64,000 bases of DNA from Tubiluchus corallicola (lineage: Eukaryota; Priapulida; Priapulimorpha; Priapulimorphida; Tubiluchidae). Both the position numbers and the translations under genes were made by a program. The DNA lies in the NCBI GenBank assembly GCA_030141605.1, contig JAQGDQ010000220.1, positions 39,786 to 103,785 of the forward strand, written 5' to 3'. Under the pieces are notes generated by a model, which worked only from the letters and a program-made list of their open reading frames with translations, was not told the origin of the DNA and made no database searches. This document shows, piece by piece, positions 46,015 to 59,000 of this stretch (position 1 is the first letter of the stretch; each line of letters begins with the position of its first letter).

Positions 46015-46717
46015 GAATGAAAATTGTAAGGACTAAACTACAGGTAAATCCCGAGAGTAAAGTAAAGTAAATCCCTTTCAGTAAAGTTCGTTTTTTTTCA
46101 AAAAAATTGAATAAATGTGGATTTAAATTTGGATGTAAATGGTGACATTGAAACAAGTTTAAAAATAACGAAAAACAATGTTACGCCTATTTCTCTGTTT
46201 AGGATTACAGCATGTGTTAAGACTGCCGTGCTCGCTCAAGACACCACACTACTTACGGACCTATTGCCTTTTGAATTTGCATGTTGTCCTGGACTCCAGA
46301 CCAACTGACATTGAAGCGTAAATGTTTAAAAAAGTGCAGACATTAAATTTATGACATATATTCTAGGTCGGGACAGTACTATTTTACAAGACATTCTTTT
46401 CGTTATACCACGCATTCTAGGTCAAAGTTCAAAATGTAACTATAAATTTACTGCGGCAAAGTGTTCACCCACATACGATCTCACAATAAATTCAATGTCT
46501 CGTCTCAATATACAAAAGAGAAAATTCTTACAGCCCATAAAAGTACAGGGCGGACCGTAACAAGTGTACCAGCAATCATTATAAAATGCAGAAAATATTA
46601 ACGAAAAATATTTCCTGCCCGTTATCTGATATCAATACTGTTGTTTTATGAGTGATATTTTGTGCTTTTTGTGCTCTTTTGTTTTTCACTGTGTTGTGAA
46701 TTCAGATGCTTAGTTAA
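46015..46717. other. Intergenic DNA, no gene seen
   Basis: AT-rich sequence without recognisable exon or repeat boundary. Confidence 0.3.
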
Positions 46718-47134
46718 TTAAAGCACAAGAAAACACTTTACATAGATAAAGCTTAAAAAATTGTCTTGAAATTTTATATCATTAGCGTGCTGTCTTATTG
46801 CATAGATCTAAATCTATGATGCATAGATTGCATGATTTAAATCTGTATAAAACTTGAAAATTTAAAGTTTGAAAAAATAATTAGAGCATTCGTAGCACAC
46901 TCTTTGCTAACTAAGCAAAATAAGATCAATATTGTGTTTTCTTGGCGAGCTAGTGGTACACACTGGGATGGCGATGCAGTGTCATTTTATCAGGCGGCAT
47001 GAACATATTAAATTAATAAGATTTTTCCCAATTACATAAGTCTTTCTAACAGGTAAGCGCAATGCTAATTAATATAATTTTGTAGAGAAAGTTCTTTGGG
47101 ATATGCTTTAAAATTCCCTTTTCTTCCCCTTTAA
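46718..47134 (-). mobile_element. TTAA family 1 copy 9
   Basis: Minus orientation; plus-strand ends TTAAAGCACAAGAAAACAC and TTTTCTTCCCCTTTAA. Best-preserved TIR pair of the family, with TTAA at both ends; the left site reads TTAATTAA. Confidence 0.88.
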
Positions 47135-47638
47135 ACATTATGTTATTATTATTACACGATTATGTCATTAAGAATTATCTCTGCCATATCAAAATGCTGA
47201 AATATTTTTTCCAAACTTTCTCATTTAGCACTTTTAAATTGTAATAGAAGTAAACTTCTGATTCATTAGTCATGCCTGGAAAGAAAAATCTTTTAAAAAA
47301 TTCACCCTATGCACTAGTGACTGAACAGTAAAGAATAATTCTAAACTTTCTATTCTAATAGTTGCGTTCATTTGTCTAGGTTCTATTGTGCTGCTGTCTA
47401 AACCAAGAATGAAAATCAAGTTCTAAAATTTACTAATGACTTAGTCAAACTCGGCAAACGGCAACAAGCGAGTGAGAGGTCTAAGAGAGAATCTTTTCCT
47501 GGAGCATTGGTAAGGTCAAGCAACTGTTGGAGAAGTTCTATTTATTTGTTCTGCAATCACTGTAGGATTTCACTACTGCAAACTGGAATGTTTTGGCTTA
47601 CGCTACACAATATTTTTGTTCACCTACTCACTAACCGT

Positions 47639-48121
47639 TTAAAGGAAAGGTCAAGCCTTCTAAGAGGTCAGGCGTATTTCAATGTTTACGAAAAGTGTTA
47701 GAAAGATTTAGTAATAAAACTGCTATAAGCACATCATGTAAAGAAGCACCTTGAAGAAAAATAGCGCACTGTCAATCTTTATCAAAAATATAATAAGTCT
47801 TTAAATAAATTAGATAGCTAATTATGTAATATTTCTTCGTCAACATTAAGTAAGCTGCAGAAGTTTGAATTGGTTTAAGTAGCGAGCGCTTACGGAAAGC
47901 CCCGATGCGCTTAGAACAGCACGAAGTCTCCCAGTTACGTCATGATATTCAAGTGAATGACGGCAACCACCACGCCTGAAAATTTCTATTTAGAGGTAGT
48001 ATATTTGAAATTTATGCTTTATGGGTAGTTATTTACAATTTTTTTTGGTTATATTTTTCTAAGTTTAAGTGATAACAGTAGAGTAAACCCAACATGCTGA
48101 GTGACTTTTTCTTTCCTTTAA
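47639..48121 (+). mobile_element. TTAA family 2 copy 2
   Basis: TTAA at 47639-47642 and 48118-48121; ends AAGGAAAGGTCAAGCC and, inverted, AAGGAAAGAAAAAG. It is colinear with the copy at 22241-22702. Confidence 0.8.
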
Positions 48122-48239
48122 TGATAAATACATATTGCATGTTTCGTACTGCATTTTGAACCCATTTTGAGCAAAATAAATTTTAATGATCCATTCCAAA
48201 ATTCTTATATGACAATAAAATGTCAAAGACAAATTTAAA

Positions 48240-48850
48240 TTAGTAGTTTAGCTTTTGCCTGTGTCTGTATTCATGAAAGATATGATAATTTTGAAGAACA
48301 GAGAAAAGTATACATTTTAATATCTGTAATAATGCGGAAGCATTTCTGATAATTAAATAGGTTAAAAACTTAATTAAGAGCAAGCGAGCCCAACTGGTGA
48401 TGACATCATAAGTGAACATAAGTTTCAACAACACAAACATTCCATGAGCATAATCCACGTCATTGTGAAAGCGAAAATAGAAGTACAGTGCTATTGTACA
48501 ACATTCAGTACGATATACAAAATATGTGAAATTCAAATTTCAAATTTACCACCATGCTCACGCATGAGTTCTCAAAAGAGTGCACAACGTCACAACTGAA
48601 CACCTCTAAAGCGAGAGTTACAGAACCTGTTTTGTATGCAATGCATTTCTATCTATCTCACAAATGACTTAATGCACGTAACAGCGGAAAGACACCCGCA
48701 AGAATACTAAATTATGTTTTTGTGGTAATAATTTTTTCATGTAAGTCATTCTTGAAAAAATACTAAAAAATACTATGTTCCCTTACAGTATTTTATAGTG
48801 CAGAATGTTTGGAGCTATAGTTTAAGACTGGGTCCGGATTTTCTTTAAAG
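48240..48850 (-). mobile_element. Repeat family 3, copy 2
   Basis: Inverse of 16131-16740 over about 600 bp; ends near GGGTCCGGATTTTCTTTAAAG. Family boundaries are not clear from two copies. Confidence 0.65.
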
Positions 48851-50344
48851 TATGTGACAAAATAAGTTCAAGACCAAGATTAAAAGTTTTGTATTATTTG
48901 CAAAGCTTTTCTGTACATGAACAAATTTGTAGCTTAGCGGCTTTAAAAATGCAGAAAACTAATTTAGCCGAAATCCACTACAACAGACAGTCAGATAGAC
49001 AGCATTCAATTCATGCTGGTCCGAAATCGAAATCAATAATAGGCAAAATTCTATTTGTCAGATCAATATTAAATTCAATAAAGCGTGTAGGTTATTAGAT
49101 CACTACATGCCAAGATGGGGTTGCTTTATTAATAAAGTATTCATAGCAATCGATGTGAATGCTTTGAGCAAATGACGATTTGCAAGTGCATTACACAATG
49201 TGGTTATAGTTAGCCAACAGAAAACAGCAATTGTGTGCCAAAACGGAGTGGAAAAATAATACTTGTGTTCGGACTGAATAAAATGCTGGCATAAGTGAAA
49301 GAGTTAAGTTTTGGCTGAATATTTTGCACAATAAGCTTTTTCACAGTTTCGTTGTGTGCATGCACAGTTGCTACAGGTCAAAGGTTACGTGTACCACAGC
49401 AATGCGTCTTAACTACAACTGTCATGTGACATGTATGTAAAACACAGCCCTTTGCCACATCAGTTCGGTAACTTCATTTATTTTACATGGGCTTCACTTA
49501 AACATGCATTAGTCTATGCGTAGAGTGATTTACTAGCAGGATCTTGTTTAGGAACAACAAGAAATGCATTAGGTAAGGTTCTAGCTAGCTGAAAACTGTG
49601 ACTATTACAAAAGCATGGGCTGCGAGACGTTGTCAAGTGAGGTACACTTAACATTTGACCTTTTCACGACCATCGCCAAACGCTGGAGCTCTGAAAAAGC
49701 TTATTGGCAGCATGAAGCAACTTTATTATTAACTGCAGGTTCTGCCCTATCTGTGTCTCCACTCTTAACAGCTGTATAATGCAGCAATGGTATATTCATT
49801 TGATCATTAATTTGAGTCTAGGCATAAATACACAAATCCTATGTAATGGAGACATTATCTGAACCTCGATTTGCACCTTTCTCGAAGTATTCTGCTGTTT
49901 CATGCAGACATTTGACACATGGGTAGAACTAGCATAGGGAAGAGATTTTAGGTGCCTCATATATATTAAATGGTCTTGACTGAAAATTAGCAAGGTCTTT
50001 TTCAGAAAACAGGCCAATGAATTTGCAGATTCATGGCTTTACTGCTCAATGTATATATAAATATATATATATATATAATTAAAAGTTAAGGGTTGCAAGC
50101 TCTTACATGTATACATGTAAGCTCTCTTTTATCCAAAGAACTGCAGTAAGTTTATATTTGCTGAATAAGGACACCATTGATGAACACACATGGTAAATTT
50201 GATTAGTTACTAGAGTTTATAATGGTGGTGGGTACATGGCCGAGTAGATATGCACATGCTTAAATATGAGTAGTGTGTGGCCGCCGTGGATTTGATACTC
50301 ATTGCAAGGCTGAAACATTGGTTGTTTGTAATGTAAAGGGAGGA
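48851..50344. other. Intergenic DNA, no gene seen
   Basis: No exon or repeat boundary is supported. A (TA)n-rich stretch lies at about 50051-50079. Confidence 0.3.
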
Positions 50345-50515
50345 TGCATAAACAAATCCAGGTAAAAAAGTCACATGTAAAAAGTAACAGGAAAGAAATC
50401 ATAGGAAAAAAGTCACAGGAAAAAGTGCAGAAGAAAAAGGAAATAATCCTAACCCTAACATTAACCCTAGCCAAACTTAACTGTGACTTTTTCCTAGCCA
50501 ATGACTTTTTTCCAT
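50345..50515. mobile_element. Small foldback with telomere-like core
   Basis: Left arm words AAAAAAGTCACAGGAAAAAG and right arm words CTGTGACTTTTTCCTAGCC are inverted copies. Between them lies CCTAACCCTAACATTAACCC (50448-50467), similar to the telomeric CCCTAA repeat. The arm design resembles the element at 30083-30945 with a different core word. Confidence 0.5.
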
Positions 50516-51796
50516 AGCTGGCTCAATATAGAGGATATTCTTGATAATGAGATATGATCCAGTCATGCCACAAACATCTCAATGCGCAATCCCTGTCTTT
50601 AAGTGCTGGGTTACGACTTGCCAAATATTACACATTTCATTAAGTGCTCAAATATTCTAAACGAGCTTAAAAGCCATATGCGGTTGTACTTTCTAACAGA
50701 TCAAGTACTGTACGCTGAGCAGCACTATAACAAAAATAATTTATAGGTACTAATTACAGGTTTGCTATCAATAACAAAAATTAATGTCAAAAAAAAGGCT
50801 TACCCCATGCTTGGAATTTTTTGAACAAGGTGCAGATGATACCAGAAGCTCGAAGTGTGCAAGATGAACTTCAGCCAGTTCCACGAGAATATGGCTAAAA
50901 ATTTCCTAATTGTCCACAAACTAACACTGCCGCGTCAAGTGAACTGTACGCTCAGCCGTATTATTATAATGCTGCTGTACCAGAGCTAACTATACAAGAT
51001 ACATGTATACAACTACACGCTTTGTTATCTACTACTCAATTGGGTATCTTGCGTGAAAACGTCCAATAATTTTTGTTGTAAGTGATTCTCAACTTTACCG
51101 GTTTGCCAGGCATCTCAAATCCATCTTTTGTAATTTAATTAATTTAGCATTTCCGCTTAAGCAAAGCCAATTAATTTAATATCAGCAATTCAGCAAAACT
51201 TTTGACAGTATGCCTAGCTGCAAAACGTAAGCATCCTGAAAACCGCAAGTTAAGCAAGAAAGATATTTTTTCTAAATTTCTATTGGTTGGTTGTTTGTGG
51301 TGTGTTCCGGGGAGGCCATTAGCTAAACAGAATTCATCGATGACATTATAATGAAACTATTTCTTAAATATTGTAGCAACGTTTTGATTGTTTAATGTTA
51401 ATGTTTGTTGGAAAAGCTGTCTGTTGCATGCACAAATTTAGAAAATACCAGAAGTTAAATGTAAGTGTTTCTAGTTTTAATTGTGAGCTTTATTCAAACT
51501 TGACTGAAAAATGTTTATGAATCACCAAAATACAAATCGATGAATCACATCAAGTTGCATTTTTGTTGTCTAGCCGTATAACATTAATTGCGTAATTCTA
51601 ATTAATTCTTATCTTTAACTCATCTTTGCAGCTACCCCCATTATTTTGGGTATTTTTGAGACTTTAATTTTGGTTGCTGTTGTGTAAAGAACATAGTACT
51701 GGATTATATTATACATCTAATCTCTAATTCTAAACAAACTTTTCTGTGGTGCTTGCACTTTAACTACAAAGATCGTGATTGTAATGATTTGGTACG

Positions 51797-52640
51797 TTAT
51801 ATACACATACGTAGAGCAAAAACTAGGCTTCTATAACTAAGGGTACAAGTATCTTGCTGTAGAAAGACTCGGTGTTTGCAGACATGTTTCTCATGAATCC
51901 AATCTATATTTCGTTCGTCAATGGCATTAACATACTTTTGGATGGCCCCTTTAAACTGAGTAACTGTCACTGCTTTGGTAGCCTTTTGAGGTAAACCATT
52001 CCACAAATCAATTATCCTATGTCTGACAAAAAAAGTGCGGATTCTAAACAGGACTGGCACATTCCACAATTGGAAGGACTTTGAATTTATATAGCTTGAT
52101 GAGTATGCTTGCATTTTTATTAATGAATGTTCTGTTTATTATGCCAAGTATCATATTTGCTTTTTTGACTTTAATGGAGGCATGCTTTCCAGGTTTTACG
52201 TTGGATGATGTTATGACACCTAAGTCGTTTCTTCCTGGACTACATTTAATGAAGTATTACTAACCATATGATCTTGGTGTGGATCTGAAAACCCCATATG
52301 CATTAATTTACATTTGCTTTCATTGAATAATATTTGTCATTCTTGTGACCCATTAAAAAGCACTTGTAAAGAGTTTCCTAGGGACAGAATTTCATCATAC
52401 GTGCCTACTGTACTACACATTTTGCAGTCGTCCGCACATTTAGACACTTTCATTCCTACGCCTTCGTCAATGTCATTTACATAAATTGGAAACGACAGGG
52501 GTCCCAGAACTGATACTTGAGGTACCCCAGAAGAAACAGGCTCGCACTTTGAAAAACTGTCTCCAACCACAGTTCTTTGGGTTCTTACGATTCCTACATC
52601 ATATGGTAACCGAAATTCCATTATGCTGAGTTACCATAAT
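51797..52640 (-). pseudogene. CR1-type LINE reverse-transcriptase remnant
   Basis: Minus strand, 5' to 3': SSGVPQVSVLGPLSFPIYVN then KCADDCKM, the RT SGVPQGSVLGPLLF and xADD motifs. Next come FNESKCKLMHMGFSD, LGVITSSNVKPGKHA, VKKANMILGIINRTF and, after a deletion, FFVRHRIIDLWNGLPQKAT. Motif order fits CR1-like LINEs. Several frameshifts and stops; the catalytic [FY]ADD reads CADD. Not functional. It lies about 280 bp 5' of the alpha-catenin start codon. Confidence 0.85.
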
Positions 52641-52920
52641 TCATTGTGCTGGATAAATGCAGGGAAACCTGAAGTGAAGTTTTTTTAATGGATTTCTCTC
52701 TGTAGGTTCGCCATAGCAAATTGTTTGGAAAACCCCAAGAGTGATTTAAATGAAATAGTGACTTAGTCAATTGATTTCCTATTGGTAAATAATGAGCCTG
52801 AATCTGACTAGTTTATACAAACAACCACATTGGCTAATGTAAAACATAAATGTTGAACATTGCTTATTCTTTTTTTAATAATTTGTTTAGAGTTAACATT
52901 ATTTACCATAAACCATTGAC
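52641..52920 (+). promoter_or_regulatory. Alpha-catenin 5' leader region
   Basis: A strong acceptor-like TTTGTTTAG ends at 52890, 30 nt before the start codon, suggesting that the first coding exon begins with 30 nt of 5' UTR spliced to an unseen upstream exon. The promoter is not visible. Confidence 0.35.
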
Positions 52921-53016
52921 ATGTCGAAGGGCAGTCTTCAAATTAGATGGGATCCGAAAAATTTGGAAATTAGGACAAAGTCTGTGGAAAAAACACTGGA
53001 GCCTCTTGTCACCCAG
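52921..53016 (+). CDS. CTNNA: Alpha-catenin exon 1
   Basis: Residues 1-32, starting MSKGSLQIRWDPKNLEIRTK and ending LEPLVTQ. Start codon chosen because the conserved WDPK block is eleven residues downstream, as in relatives. Donor CAG|GTTTGC; phase 0. Confidence 0.96.
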
Positions 53017-56000
53017 GTTTGCTGTTTAGAATTTTTCCTGGAAGTTGATCAGAATTGGATTGCAATGTGCTATTTGAATTACTGATATTGGTTGTCAATG
53101 GTTGACATTTTGATTTGCTGTAAATCTGTTAAGGGTTTATGTAGTTAATCAAGCATAATTTAACGGAAAGGACAAGTCAGTTATCATGTTGGGCCTATTT
53201 TACTGCTATCACTTAAACTTATAAAAGTATAACAAAGAGATTTCCATATAATTGTCTATGAAACATACGAAACATTATAAATACTATGGCTGTGTACAAA
53301 TTGTCAGGTGTGGGTGGTAGGTATAATTCACTTAAAAATTATGATGTAACTACTGGACTTCGTGACTTTTTGTAAGCTCATCATGGTTTTCCTCAAGCAC
53401 TCATTGCTTTTTAAACTAATTCAAAACTGATTTGTTTGCAGTTTACCAAATGTTCATGCAAAAATATCACAAAAAATCTGTTTTTTTTTGGCAAAAACTT
53501 GTTGATGGAAATTTACAGTGCATTTACTCTTCAGCCGATGAACAGACACGAACGATTGAACCAATGTCATTGATGGAAAATAGATATTCTAAGTGGGAGC
53601 TTCTATTTTTGACCGCGACTTTAAAAAGGTTTTACTAATTACACGAGTCGCTTTTATCATTTTTATTACTTAATCCATTTAACATTTTTCGTGAACATTG
53701 AAGTAAGCCCATCTTCCCAGAATGCTTGACCTTTCCTTAATATTTTGCTGAAGACAAGGTATTTTTGATGAATTTTATAATCTGAATGCAATTTTTCAGG
53801 TGACGACTTTGGTGAGTTCCAAAGGGCCATCAAATAAAAAGAAGGGCAAATCAAAGAAGGCTCATGTACTCTGTGCAGCTGTACAGAAGGCCACCGAACA
53901 TTTTGTTGTGGCTGGCGAGCACATTGCTAATCAAAATCCTGAAGTGCGTACAGAAATGATGAGTGCTGTGGACGAAGTGAAAAAAGCAGGTATGATGTTA
54001 CCTTGCAGTTAACAAGAGAAAAATATTTCTATGTCTTTTACTATGTACAGTATAACACCGTTATAGCGAACACAGTTTATTGCGTACACACTGATGGACT
54101 ACGAACATACCAGAAACGAACTTTTGTCATTCATTTAGCTAATATAATAGCTTCAAATACATTATACTTGCTTATTGTGCATTTTGGACTATCTATTGGG
54201 CCCAGTTGCCTGCGTTATGGCCAATTGTGTATTTATAAGTTTTTATTACATATTTTACCATTGTCTGCCACTTACAATTTAATTACAGTTATATTTAACT
54301 AACCATTTCTGACACAGGGCCAGACGTCAATCAACGGCTGGCATCCAGCTCATTTTTATAATAACTTGCAGTCGCCAACACTGGCAACTCAGTCATGTGA
54401 TCAGAGAAAGGAGAACCATAGTCTCTTTCTGTTTAATTATTTTTGAAGTAAGTTCTCATAAAAAGCCTTTAATAGTATATTCAAAAAGTGCAAAAAAGAT
54501 AGCTGTCAAAAACACTGCTAATACATTCTTTTGAGGTTTTTATAGGCATTTCTGCTTCGTGAAGTGAGAAACAATTTACTGGAAAACTTGCACAAGAAAC
54601 AGAAATTTTGTACAAACAAAAGTGGTGGACTTTTTTAAATCTCAGTGGCTTTATTGAACGTGTCAACTGACATACATACATTTTAAGTGAGTGTGCACAT
54701 AAATGTGCACATGTATACATACATTTCAACTGAATGTGTACATGTATACATGCATTTCAACTGAATGTGTACATGTATACATGCATTTCAACTGAATGTG
54801 TATATGCACACTAATGCAAAACATCCATTAGTGTTGTCACATAAAACTATGTTTCGCTGAGCTTCAATAATTAGTTGTATTTTGTTTCTTGACTCTACTG
54901 CTGCAAAGTAGTTAATAGCATCTTCTGAAAGTACTTTACATCCTCTTTACACACTGTATGATTATTAACATGTGCTTGCTCATCTAGTAGTTATGCATTA
55001 GCTGCAAATGTTTATAAAGTACGTCTGTTATATAGAGTACAATCCCTATAATTGTGTTATGCTGTATGTTGTTTTGCTGTGCTTTATGTCATGTGGAATT
55101 CATCTAGACTGAATGCAATAAGGAAAGTGGAATCTGTCTAACATAGATCTACAAAATTAGTTCCTGCCATAAGCCATTTGACATATTCAAGAACGGATGA
55201 GGAATTTCAAACTCCCCTCATTGAGATTTCGAAGGAAGAGAGGCGATTTGATCCTGATGTTTCGTATCAAGAACAATCTGACTAACCTAAAGCCTGGTCG
55301 TTATTTTGCGAGACACTGGGTGTAAAGTTCTTAAGCCCAGATGCAGAAACAGGAATAGGTTTATGTTCAGGACTGTCAATGATTGGAATTCATTAAATAC
55401 TAAGGTATGGTGTGCCACTGATGCTTCACACTTTAAGACACAACTGGATCAGTTTAGGAAAAACCATCCTGAAATGTATCACGACCCATTTTAGCCTGCA
55501 TGCACCCTATTGGCAGTGAATTAAAGACTTCCACCTGACTATACACCACAACGGCCATAGTATTAACAGTTACAGTGTTTACCTGGATCCACAACATTAT
55601 TTATACAATCAAGTATTGCAACCATGGGCAAAAAGCTATTAGCTTCGCCCTGATCATCTAAGGTAATCGAAGGTGATTAGATAAGTGGCAGCATTGAGGC
55701 CTGCTGCTTGACATCTTTTTGTCCAAACAGAACATGTGTGTTACTTTGCACTCAAATTCTTGTCAATATGCACAGCAGTTATTGAAAAGAATTTCAGATG
55801 TACGAAAATTGTATTGCTCTGGCAGAGGTATGTATTATTGTATAAGATATAAGTATATCTTGAGGTATGTATATTGTATTCTATTGTATTGTATGTATTC
55901 TTTATTGGGGTACTTTAGGATAGGCATTATTTTCTTAACAGGAAATTTGAAATTGATTAAACAGCATTGTTCAGAATGCATTTTATATGCAGGTGAAACA

Positions 56001-59000
56001 ATGAGAATATCTTCTAAGGACTTTGCAGAGGATCCTTGTTCATCTGTAAAACGTGGTGCCATGGTCAGAGCGGCTAGGGCTCTCCTTTCTGCCGTGACAC
56101 GCCTTCTCATTCTGGCAGACATGGTGGATGTTCACAGGCTGCTGAAGTCTCTGAAAGTGGTAAGTTGTAACATCTAGTCATTGAGGTAATTTGTGACATC
56201 TAGTCATTGTGGTAAGTTTTGACATCTAGTCGTTGTGGTAATTTGTGACATCTAGTCGTTGTGGTAAGCTGTGACATCTAGTCATTGTGGTAAGTTGTGG
56301 TAAGTTTTGATGTCTAGTGATTGCGTTAAGTTGTGATGTCTAGTCATTGTGGTAAGTTGTGATGTCTAATCGTTGGGGTAAGTTTTGACGTCTAGTCATT
56401 GTGGTAAGTTGTGATGTTTAGTTGTTGGGTTTAGATGTATTTGTGATGGTTTACAGTGTTGTTAACTGCAAAATGTGTGAGACATTGTGATACTGGAGTC
56501 TGTTGAAACTTATTTTGATCAGTTTAGAATTTTGAGGTTCTTTCATCTTTCATCGTCGTTCCCATTCATCACAGACATTATTGTTTTTTTAAAGAATTCT
56601 TAAGATAAGTACATCAGAAAATATTGGACAAGCTCTGTTCCTGTCAAGCTGGTGGGATATTTAATTTGTTTATTTAATGGCTTTTGGTTTTGACTTTTTG
56701 CAACCACATTTGATAGAAAAAGCTGCTAGTTAGTTTACCCTGAGATTCTAACTAAAGCTTTATAGGAAAGCACTTATTCTCGCTTTCTGTTGTCAGAAGC
56801 AGTCAGTCTTGTAAATAAATTTTAATAAGTAATCATAATTAACTCAGTTCATCTTATTGTTTTATTGCAAAAGAAGCGGTATCATAATTTTAATGATTTG
56901 TTATTGAAAGTTCTAGCAGTTTGTCCAAAACTTAACATCTAAAGGGTTAATTGATGAATGTTTATTGTTGATTCCCATCACCTTGATCATACATTAATAA
57001 TTTCATTAATGTCATTAACATCACAAATAAACATCATTATTAATTTACCAGGTGGAGGATGACATGGGCAGACTGAAGAATGCTTCTAATCAGCAGGAGG
57101 TTCTAGACAATTTCAGAACATTTACGAAGAATGTGAATGAACTCAGCAACCGAGCTGCTAAGCGGCAGAATGTAAGACTGCAAAATAATGATTTTTTGTT
57201 TTGTTTTATAAGTAACGAGTGCATGTGTAGCAAGAGCTTGTAAATGTATATTGACACTGGTTATGTAAAGTAACAGTTACCTTAGCAAAGTATGCACAAA
57301 AGTAGCTAGTTGATTAAGTGTTGCTAAGGTTTTTTAACAAAAAATACTTCTTAATAGAGGCCTGCTAATTTGGAACCTGAAGGTTAGTACTACTAGTCAA
57401 AACTTTGCTGTATGAGCTGTGGCCATTTTAAACTGTTATATTTATTCTAGTGGCAGCTAATCTTAACTTAATTAATCTTTAGTAAACTCCTAACTTATTT
57501 CAATTAATCTAAGAATTGAAATGTCGTTTAAACAAGGCGATTTTTGATTTAGCTCCTGTTTTCCGCCCAAATTTGCTGGGTTCAACTCCAACAATGCGAC
57601 TTTTGTTTTTTGGAAACTTGGGCGACCTGCTTAACTAAAGTTCACCTATTAGCTTTTCAAAACGAGAAATTTTTATCACTTGTTTGCAAAGTTTGACTTT
57701 GCTGATCTAGATCTTTGCATTTTTGTCTTATCGTTACTCACGTCTTGCACTTTTTTCAGGATTTGAAGGATTCCCGTCGCCGTGACGACCTGGCAGCGGC
57801 AAGAGCTGTTCTGAAGAAGAACAGCGTGATGTTACTAACCACTTCCAAGGTTCGTAGTCGATGACGTTTCTCATCTGTTATGTATGAGCTGTTGACTGTC
57901 ATTTTCTAGTGTATGTTTGCTAACAGAGGCTTGAAAGACTACTTAACTCCTTTAAATTAACTTTTGGTATGAGATTTTGGTGTTGCTGTGTAAAATGCAA
58001 GTAGTTATGTATCTCGAAATCTTTGATCAAGTATGTTTGCAATAATATTGTTTGCTAGTCACAAAGCTAGTTTTTATGCTAATAGCGTTGTATTTTTTGG
58101 ATACCAAAACGCATTTTTATGTACTGAAGATATTACTTTTTTCTTTAATAAATTTCTCGCTGCTTATTTGATCTATTGTTGTGTTTTTTCGTAAGGCTTA
58201 CATTCGACATCCGGAACTTGCACCAGCTAAAGAAAATCGGGATTACGTGTATCGGGAAGTTTGCGAAGCGGTGAATACAATCTCTGACATTGCACAGGCC
58301 ACTGGTCAGTCAAAGCCATCCCAGTACGAAGGAGCGGGCGAGCTGGCTAGTGCCTTGGACGATTTTGACGTAAGCTTTACGTTTGCTTCTAATGTTACTT
58401 ATTGATTAAACGTGAACATCACTGAGTGATAAATGTGAACAGAGCCTTAATCTGTTGTTTTCTGTTTGAAATGGTGGATGGGTGTTGCTAAAAAGGAATC
58501 ATCCTTGTCAAAAACTTGAACAAAGCAACACGCGGTTGTTGTAATATTTGAGGTTTTATATTCACATAGATCGTGTGTACTATAGTCATCAAATCTTCAG
58601 AGATACAGTCTCTTTACTTTATCATCATATCCTGTTGTTCTGACAATGAAAAAACTAGGAGTTACATGGATAATTGCTAGTGTGTGTTCGTTTGTTTTTA
58701 ATTTAGCGAAAGATCATTATGGATCCGGTCAGTTTCAATAAAGTTCGCACCCGTCCGTCTCTCGAGGAGCGCCTGGAGAGCATCATCAGTGGTGCGGCCC
58801 TGATGGCAGACTCCTCATGTACCCGTGATGACCGCCGTGAACGTATAATCACCGAGTGTAATGCTGTGCGCCAGGCTTTGCAGGACCTGCTGACGGAATA
58901 TGAAAACAATGTATGACACTCGTTGTTACCTTTCTCATTGTTCACCTTTCGCAATTTTTATAATTTTGTCTAACAGGCAAATTGTCATAATAGATGTGTA

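Noticed and set aside
50222-50330. tRNA-like A box (TGGCCGAGTAG) followed by a poor B box
   Set aside because: B box is degenerate and no cloverleaf forms; could be an old tRNA-derived SINE but unsupported.
54046-54075. Pogo-like end TACAGTATAACACCGTTATA
   Set aside because: No inverted partner end in the same intron; a single end is not enough to call an element.
55719-56177. 152-codon ORF beginning upstream of alpha-catenin exon 3
   Set aside because: The real exon starts after the acceptor at 55992; the 5' part is intron read-through.
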